NCBI GenBank assembly: GCA_028065725.1
Contig: JAPTVL010000286.1
Location: 1 to 5,859 of the forward strand
From: Betaproteobacteria bacterium
GTDB taxonomy: Bacteria; Pseudomonadota; Gammaproteobacteria; Burkholderiales; Rhodocyclaceae
Reading direction: 5' to 3'
Length of the DNA stretch: 5,859 nt
The notes beneath the pieces were generated by a model that worked only from the letters and a program-made list of their open reading frames with translations, did not search any database and was not told the DNA's origin. Position 1 is the stretch's first letter; each line of letters starts with the position of its first letter. This document shows, piece by piece, positions 1-5,859 of this stretch. The translations under genes were made by a program, and so were the position numbers.

Positions 1-13
1 CGCATAGAGAAGG

Positions 14-41
14 CACCCGCGGGAAAGTTCCGGCGCGGGTG
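14..41 (-). terminator. GC-rich hairpin downstream of the sirB2-like gene, possible terminator
   Basis: An 8-bp perfect inverted repeat (CACCCGCG at 14-21, CGCGGGTG at 34-41) encloses a 12-base loop. Inside the loop GGA (22-24) can pair with TCC (29-31), which lengthens the stem around a two-base bulge. It lies 16 bases past the last stop codon of the minus-strand unit, where a terminator would be expected. In the direction of transcription it is followed by a mixed pyrimidine stretch (CCTTCTCTATG) and not by a clean T-run, so it is not a textbook intrinsic terminator. It may act as a 3'-end stabilising stem or a Rho-linked end. Confidence 0.4.
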
Positions 42-57
42 AAAGTTTCTGCGGCGC

Positions 58-441
58 TTACCGGAGGTAGGGGAGGGGATCGTGTGCGACCGCGACGGCG
101 GCCATGTAGCCGAATACCAGCAGGGCAGCGACCCAGGCGGTGATGCGCTGGGCCTTGGTTTTGCCGCGCTTGAGGGCGACCGTGCCGAGCATGATGTAGG
201 CGATCAGGGCGAAGAACTTGGCGGTGAGCCAACCATGCACCAGCGGGTATTGCTGCATCAGCGCGGCCAGCCAGATGCCGCTGGCCAGCAGCAGGGTGTC
301 GTTGATGTGCGGGGCGATGCGCACCCAACGCGCCTGCAGCCTGGGGGAGTCCGCCATCATCCAGAAGCCGCGCAGTATGAACAGCCCCAGGGTGAGGGTG
401 ATGGTGGTGAGGTGCAGCTGCTTGATGAGCGTGTAGTCCAT
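58..441 (-). CDS. SirB2-family integral membrane protein
   Basis: This encodes a 127-residue protein that is almost wholly membrane-embedded. Four hydrophobic segments are visible at about residues 11-29, 46-62, 73-90 and 100-119. The family signature comes from the N-terminal KQLH followed by LRGFWMM (residues 7-10 and 23-29), then PHINDTLLLASGIWL (44-58), WLTAKF (71-76) and a YIMLGTVALKRGKT stretch (82-95). This matches the SirB2 (invasion regulator SirB) family in pattern and length. The name comes from a Salmonella locus, and no biochemical role is established to my knowledge. The ATG at 441 lies 3 bp after the stop codon of the phosphatase gene and has no clear Shine-Dalgarno sequence, so translation probably depends on reinitiation. 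It is the last gene of the leftward unit. The family assignment is fairly sure, the function unknown. Confidence 0.85.
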   Translation of the reverse strand: MDYTLIKQLHLTTITLTLGLFILRGFWMMADSPRLQARWVRIAPHINDTLLLASGIWLAALMQQYPLVHGWLTAKFFALIAYIMLGTVALKRGKTKAQRITAWVAALLVFGYMAAVAVAHDPLPYLR

Positions 442-444
442 CGT

Positions 445-1110
445 TCAGAGGGCCAGGTAATCGAGGGTTTCGATCGGGTGCCGGATTTCCGCGTGGGCAC
501 CCCAGGTGTGTGGTGCGTCGCTGGCGTCGAGGTAGCCCCAGGTGGCGACCAGCGCCGGCATGGCGGCGGCGCGCGCGGCTTCGATGTCGCGCTCGGCGTC
601 CCCCAGGTACAGGCACTGCGCCGGGGTGGCGCCGCACAGTTCGGCGGCGGCGAGCATGGGTGCCGGGTGCGGCTTGGGCTGGGGGCAGGTGTCGCCTGAG
701 ACGATGCAGGCGGCGCGCTCGGCGAGGTCGAGGATGGACATCAGAGGCTCGGTAAAGCGCGCCGGCTTGTTGGTGACCACCCCCCATTTCAGCTGGCGCG
801 CTTCGAGTTCGGCCAGCAATTCGAGGATGCCCGGGAAGGGGCGCGAGTGGCGGCAGATGTTGTCTGCGTACAGTTGCAGGAATTCCTCGCGCATGTGCTC
901 ATAGCGCGGGTCGTCCGGGCGCAGGTCGAAGCCGATGCCGAGCAGGCCGCGCGCGCCGTGCGAGGCCTGCGGACGGATGACCTCGTCGGCCAGCGGCGGC
1001 AGGCCGTGGCGCGCACGCTGCAGGTTGAGCGCGTGGCCGAGGTCGGGCGCGGTGTCGACCAGGGTGCCGTCGAGGTCGAACAGCACCGCCTTGATGCCGT
1101 CAAGCCTCAC
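445..1110 (-). CDS. HAD-family phosphatase, Gph-like; candidate MurNAc-6-phosphate phosphatase MupP
   Basis: This is a haloacid-dehalogenase-superfamily phosphatase. From the GTG at 1110 it has 221 residues. The catalytic DLDGT sits at residues 12-16 (Asp12 nucleophile, Asp14 acid/base), followed by a helical cap. Motif II VVTNKP lies at 111-116, the motif III lysine in KPHP at 146-149, and motif IV LGDAERD at 169-175. It would routinely be annotated phosphoglycolate phosphatase (Gph). The segment [11 protein letters not shown] and the WGYLDASD...TWGA end look more like my recollection of Pseudomonas MupP, whose gene also lies next to ubiG. MupP turns MurNAc-6-phosphate into MurNAc in cell-wall recycling. 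Start choice: the GTG at 1110 gives a [16 protein letters not shown] start and an 11-bp overlap with ubiG. An ATG at 1137 (230 residues, 38-bp overlap) has a better ribosome-binding sequence (GGAAG, 9 nt upstream) but adds an atypical leader MSTTCWRPV. The fold is sure, the substrate is not. Confidence 0.88.
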   Translation of the reverse strand: MRLDGIKAVLFDLDGTLVDTAPDLGHALNLQRARHGLPPLADEVIRPQASHGARGLLGIGFDLRPDDPRYEHMREEFLQLYADNICRHSRPFPGILELLAELEARQLKWGVVTNKPARFTEPLMSILDLAERAACIVSGDTCPQPKPHPAPMLAAAELCGATPAQCLYLGDAERDIEAARAAAMPALVATWGYLDASDAPHTWGAHAEIRHPIETLDYLAL

Positions 1111-1798
1111 GACGGGTCGCCAGCAGGTAGTTGACATCGGTATCCGCTTCCAGTTTGTAGATTTTGGTCAGCGGGTTGTAGGTCATACCGATCAGTTCCT
1201 GGGTATCGAGCCCGGCTTCGCGCGCCATGCGGGCCAGTTCGGCGGGCTGGATGAACTTGGCGTAGTCGTGGGTGCCGCGCGGCAGCAGCTTGAGCACGTA
1301 TTCGGCGCCGACGATGGCGAACAGGTAGCTTTTGGCGTTGCGGTTGAGCGTCGAGAAGAACACCCAGCCGCCCGGCTTGACCAGGCGTGAACAGGCGGCG
1401 ACGACGGACGCCGGATCGGGCACGTGCTCGAGCATTTCCATGCAGGTGACGACGTCGAATTCGCCGGCATGCCGGGCGGCGAAATCTTCGGCCGACACCA
1501 GCTGGTAGTCGACGCTACGACCCGATTCATAAAGGTGCAGCCTGGCGACCTTGAGCGCCTTGTCCGACAGGTCGATGCCGCTGACGGTGGCGCCGGCGCC
1601 GGCCATCGCCTCGGCCAGGATGCCGCCGCCGCAGCCGACGTCGAGCACTTTCTTGCCCGCAAGCGGCGCCAGCTTGTCGATCCACTTCAGGCGCAGCGGG
1701 TTGATCTCGTGCAGCGGCCTGAATTCGGAGCTGGGGTCCCACCAGCGGTGGGCGAGTTCGGAAAACTTGGCGATTTCGGCTGCGTCGACGTTGCTCAT
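1100..1798 (-). CDS. ubiG: Ubiquinone biosynthesis O-methyltransferase UbiG
   Basis: UbiG carries out both O-methylation steps of ubiquinone synthesis, on the 2-polyprenyl-6-hydroxyphenol and 3-demethylubiquinol intermediates, with S-adenosylmethionine as donor. It acts at the inner face of the cytoplasmic membrane. The 232-residue product is of normal family length. It shows the N-terminal [11 protein letters not shown] (residues 12-22) and [11 protein letters not shown] (26-36). The class I methyltransferase motif [10 protein letters not shown] lies at 51-59, the acidic strand-2 end GIDLS at 74-78, and [11 protein letters not shown] at 119-129. KPGG (141-144) precedes the conserved STLNRN (149-154). 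The GTHDYAKFI segment (175-183) is typical of UbiG. The ATG overlaps the mtaD stop codon by 4 bp (ATGA) and is preceded by AAGGA (1804-1808) five bases upstream. It sits in an operon with a SAH/MTA deaminase that could clear its by-product. Confidence 0.96.
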   Translation of the reverse strand: MSNVDAAEIAKFSELAHRWWDPSSEFRPLHEINPLRLKWIDKLAPLAGKKVLDVGCGGGILAEAMAGAGATVSGIDLSDKALKVARLHLYESGRSVDYQLVSAEDFAARHAGEFDVVTCMEMLEHVPDPASVVAACSRLVKPGGWVFFSTLNRNAKSYLFAIVGAEYVLKLLPRGTHDYAKFIQPAELARMAREAGLDTQELIGMTYNPLTKIYKLEADTDVNYLLATRREA

Positions 1799-3120
1799 GA
1801 CATTCCTTGTGCGGTCAGTTTGCCGCGCCAGTAAGCGGCGCGGGCGTTCAGGTCGTCGGTGTCCATATCGACCAGACGGCGGTCATTCAGTTTCAGCGTG
1901 CCGTCGACCCACACATGGGTGACGTGCTCGCGCCCGGCAACGTAAACCAGGTGCGAGACGGGGTCAAATACCGGCTGGCAGACCAGGCTGCGCAGGTCGA
2001 CCGCGACCAGGTCAGCGCGCTTGCCGGGGACGATGCTGCCGACCTTGTCGTCGAGGTTGAGCGCACGGGCAGCGTCGAGTGTCGCCATTTTCAGCGCGGT
2101 AGCGGCTGGAAGGGCCGCTGCATCGCCGCTGGCGCCCTTGGCGAGCAGGGCGGTCATGCGCATTTCCGAGATCAGGTCGAGGCGGTTGTTGCTGGCGGCG
2201 CCGTCGGTGCCGAGCCCGACGTTGACGCCCGCCCGCATGAGTTCGACCACCGGTGCGAGGCCGGAGGCCAGCTTCAGGTTGGAGCTCGAGCAGTGCGCCA
2301 CGTGGCAGCCGTGTTCGGCCAGCGATTCTATTTCGGCTTCGTTGACGTGCACCGCGTGAACGCCGATGAAGTTCGGTCCCAGGAGCCCGAGCCGCGCCAG
2401 CCGCTCCAGCGGGCGCATGCCATATTGCGCAAGACTGTGCTGGATTTCGTCGGCGGTTTCGTGGATGTGGGTGTGGATGGGCAGCCCCAGTTGTTCGGCC
2501 AGGGTGTTGACGCGGCCGAAGGTGGCGTCCGCAATGGTATAGGGCGCGTGCGGTGCGAAGGTGAAGGAGAGCAGCGGTTCGCCCTTCAGTTCGTCGCGCA
2601 GGGCGAGGCCCTTGGCCAGGTAGTCGTCGGCATCCGATGCGTAGGCGCTGGGGAATTCCAGCACGATCATCCCCAGCACCGCACGCATGCCGGCCTGCAG
2701 GAAGGCTTCGCCCGAGGCCTGCGGAAAGAAATACATGTCGTTGCAGGTGGTGATGCCGCTCGAGAGCATTTCGGCGGCGGCGAGCAGGGTGCCGTCGCGC
2801 ACGAAGGCCTCGGACACGTGTTGCTTCTCGGCGGGCCAGATACGCTGCTTGAGCCAGTCCATCAGCGGCAGATCGTCGGCCATGCCGCGAAACAGCGACA
2901 TCGCGGCGTGGCCGTGCAGGTTGACGAGGCCGGGGATCAGCGCCTGGCCGGGCAGGGCGAGCGTCTGCGCAGCGGCGTAGCGGGCCTGGGCGGTGTCGGC
3001 GGGCAGCACGTCGAGAATCAGGCCGCCCTGCACGACCACGGCGTGGTCGGTCAGCACCTCTGCGGGTTCGACAGGCACCACCCACTGCGGCAGGAGAAGG
3101 AGATCGGCGGGGGCTTTCAT
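1795..3120 (-). CDS. mtaD: TRZ/ATZ-type amidohydrolase, probable methylthioadenosine/S-adenosylhomocysteine deaminase
   Basis: This is a metal-dependent amidohydrolase of the TRZ/ATZ class. The closest fit is the MTA/SAH deaminase group, which deaminates the adenine of 5'-methylthioadenosine and S-adenosylhomocysteine to the inosyl forms in the cytosol. The 441-residue protein starts with a beta-sandwich part (VVPVEP near residue 14). It then shows the metal motif NLHGH (His69, His71), a DDLPLMDWL segment (82-90), THIHET (metal His218, Glu221), HAVHV (His255, His258), and the metal Asp306 in [11 protein letters not shown] (302-312). [10 protein letters not shown] (278-287) and PGKRADLV (365-372) are typical family blocks. 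The ATG at 3120 gives the usual family N-terminus. A GTG at 3138 would add six residues (MRIHAT) but lies only a few bases past a possible promoter. It is the first gene of the leftward unit. Other deamination substrates remain possible. Confidence 0.9.
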   Translation of the reverse strand: MKAPADLLLLPQWVVPVEPAEVLTDHAVVVQGGLILDVLPADTAQARYAAAQTLALPGQALIPGLVNLHGHAAMSLFRGMADDLPLMDWLKQRIWPAEKQHVSEAFVRDGTLLAAAEMLSSGITTCNDMYFFPQASGEAFLQAGMRAVLGMIVLEFPSAYASDADDYLAKGLALRDELKGEPLLSFTFAPHAPYTIADATFGRVNTLAEQLGLPIHTHIHETADEIQHSLAQYGMRPLERLARLGLLGPNFIGVHAVHVNEAEIESLAEHGCHVAHCSSSNLKLASGLAPVVELMRAGVNVGLGTDGAASNNRLDLISEMRMTALLAKGASGDAAALPAATALKMATLDAARALNLDDKVGSIVPGKRADLVAVDLRSLVCQPVFDPVSHLVYVAGREHVTHVWVDGTLKLNDRRLVDMDTDDLNARAAYWRGKLTAQGMS

Positions 3121-3152
3121 GGTGGCGTGGATTCTCACCGTTTACGATTAAA

Positions 3153-3185
3153 TTGGCAAAGGCGGCCGCAGTTTGGCAAAGGCGG
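3153..3185. repeat. Two-copy 13-bp direct repeat, 20-bp period
   Basis: TTGGCAAAGGCGG occurs at 3153-3165 and again, identically, at 3173-3185, with start points exactly 20 bp apart. Each copy begins with TTGGCAA, a small dyad of the form TTG-N-CAA. The 20-bp period places both copies on nearly the same face of the DNA helix, which suits a pair of regulator binding sites. A chance or slippage duplication is also possible. The first copy lies directly upstream of the weak mtaD -10 candidate and both lie upstream of the gyrA promoter. Confidence 0.6.
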
Positions 3186-3201
3186 GCGAGGCGTCCGACC
3201 A

Positions 3202-3210
3202 TGCTAAAAT
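3202..3210 (+). promoter_or_regulatory. Extended -10 promoter for gyrA
   Basis: TGCTAAAAT reads as an extended -10 element: TG, one base, then TAAAAT, which matches TATAAT at five of six positions. No good -35 hexamer lies 16-18 bp upstream (the region is GC-rich), as is common for extended -10 promoters. The predicted start is about 3216-3217, giving a leader of roughly 30 nt before the gyrA ATG. The stretch between the -10 and the predicted start (CGCGGG, 3211-3216) is fully G/C, a discriminator type linked in other bacteria to sensitivity to supercoiling and ppGpp. Confidence 0.55.
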
Positions 3211-3214
3211 CGCG

Positions 3215-3226
3215 GGCTTTAAAGCC
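3215..3226 (+). promoter_or_regulatory. 12-bp palindrome at the predicted gyrA transcription start
   Basis: GGCTTTAAAGCC is a perfect 12-bp palindrome that overlaps the predicted start of the gyrA transcript. A second AAAGCC at 3237-3242, just before the ATG, could pair with GGCTTT (3215-3220) instead, leaving a 16-base loop and occluding the region where the ribosome binds. The site could be a DNA operator or an RNA element; the sequence alone cannot decide. Confidence 0.4.
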
Positions 3227-3246
3227 TGAAACAATAAAAGCCGGTT

Positions 3247-5795
<2,549 letters not shown>

Positions 5796-5796
<1 letters not shown>

Positions 5797-5800
5797 GGAG
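5796..5800 (+). promoter_or_regulatory. Ribosome binding site of serC, overlapping the gyrA stop
   Basis: AGGAG begins with the last base of the gyrA TGA and ends 8 bases before the serC ATG, which is good spacing. Because the stop codon and the ribosome binding site share a base, gyrA and serC are probably translationally coupled. Confidence 0.8.
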
Positions 5801-5808
5801 ACCCCAAA

Positions 5809-5859
5809 ATGACAATCTATAACTTCAGCGCCGGCCCGGCCGTGCTGCCCAGGGACGTG
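5809..5859 (+). CDS. serC: Phosphoserine aminotransferase, N-terminal fragment cut by the window end
   Basis: The 17 visible codons read MTIYNFSAGPAVLPRDV. The NFSAGPAVLP block is the hallmark start of SerC, a pyridoxal-phosphate enzyme of the class V aminotransferase fold. SerC makes 3-phosphoserine from 3-phosphohydroxypyruvate in serine synthesis and also serves pyridoxine synthesis. The ATG has a strong ribosome binding site and lies 12 bp after gyrA with no terminator between, so the two are likely co-transcribed. A gyrA-serC order, often followed by pheA, is common in proteobacteria. The catalytic lysine and the rest of the protein lie outside the window. Confidence 0.93.
   Translation, partial: MTIYNFSAGPAVLPRDV

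Larger units (their letters stand above)
3121..3246. promoter_or_regulatory. Divergent control region between mtaD and gyrA
   Basis: This 126-bp gap separates two oppositely transcribed units and must hold both promoters. It contains a 13-bp direct repeat (3153-3185), an extended -10 promoter for gyrA (3202-3210) and a 12-bp palindrome (3215-3226). On the minus strand the best -10-like hexamer for the mtaD operon is TTTAAT (3152 to 3147), with no convincing -35 sequence at 16-18 bp. If it is real, transcription would begin near 3140, giving a leader of about 20 nt to the ATG at 3120. Confidence 0.6.

Noticed and set aside
82..699. Plus-strand frame of 205 codons across sirB2-like and phosphatase genes
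   Set aside because: It spans two real minus-strand genes and their junction, is Gly/Gln/Arg-rich and shows no domain.
3153..3185. The two-copy repeat as a minimal CRISPR or mobile-element end
   Set aside because: There are only two 13-bp copies with a 7-bp gap, no spacer-like units, no cas genes and no transposase nearby.
2012..3202. Arg/Ala-rich minus-strand frame of 396 codons within mtaD, possible frameshifted copy
   Set aside because: It is the neighbouring reading frame of mtaD. The mtaD frame itself is intact from start to stop with all metal-binding motifs, so there is no frameshift.
1807..3207. Open plus-strand frame of 466 codons opposite mtaD
   Set aside because: It is the antisense shadow of a well-supported amidohydrolase in GC-rich DNA. 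Its translation is rich in Gly, Val, His, Gln and Arg with no recognisable domain.

Overview
This is an ordinary chromosomal window from a GC-rich Gram-negative bacterium, most probably a betaproteobacterium. Three things point that way: the ubiquinone methyltransferase UbiG, a proteobacterial GyrA with all six C-terminal blades, and a gyrA-serC junction of the kind seen in Beta- and Gammaproteobacteria. I cannot name the genus; a Thiobacillus/Nitrosomonadales-type relative is only a guess.

Layout: two divergent transcription units share a control region of about 126 bp (3121-3246). Leftward on the minus strand runs a tightly packed four-gene unit. It consists of an MTA/SAH deaminase (mtaD, about 3120 to 1795), ubiG (1798 to 1100), a HAD phosphatase of the Gph/MupP type (about 1110 to 445) and a small SirB2-family membrane protein (441 to 58). 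The genes overlap by 4 bp and about 11 bp, and the last pair is 3 bp apart, so translational coupling is likely. A GC-rich hairpin at 14-41, just past the last stop codon, may end the unit. Rightward on the plus strand, gyrA (3247-5796) is followed 12 bp later by the first 17 codons of serC, which runs off the window.

How the genes fit together: UbiG uses S-adenosylmethionine and releases S-adenosylhomocysteine, and the first gene of its operon encodes a deaminase whose family acts on S-adenosylhomocysteine and methylthioadenosine. That is a plausible by-product clearance link. The HAD phosphatase would usually be called phosphoglycolate phosphatase. Its neighbourhood and motifs also fit MupP, the MurNAc-6-phosphate phosphatase of peptidoglycan recycling, and I consider MupP the better candidate. 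GyrA is the DNA gyrase A subunit, and SerC is phosphoserine aminotransferase.

No mobile element, CRISPR array, tRNA, rRNA or new defence-like system is visible. The points worth a second look are the Gph/MupP question, the 13-bp direct repeat with exact 20-bp period in the divergent promoter region, the extended -10 promoter and palindrome ahead of gyrA, and a possible HemJ-like reading of the SirB2 protein.
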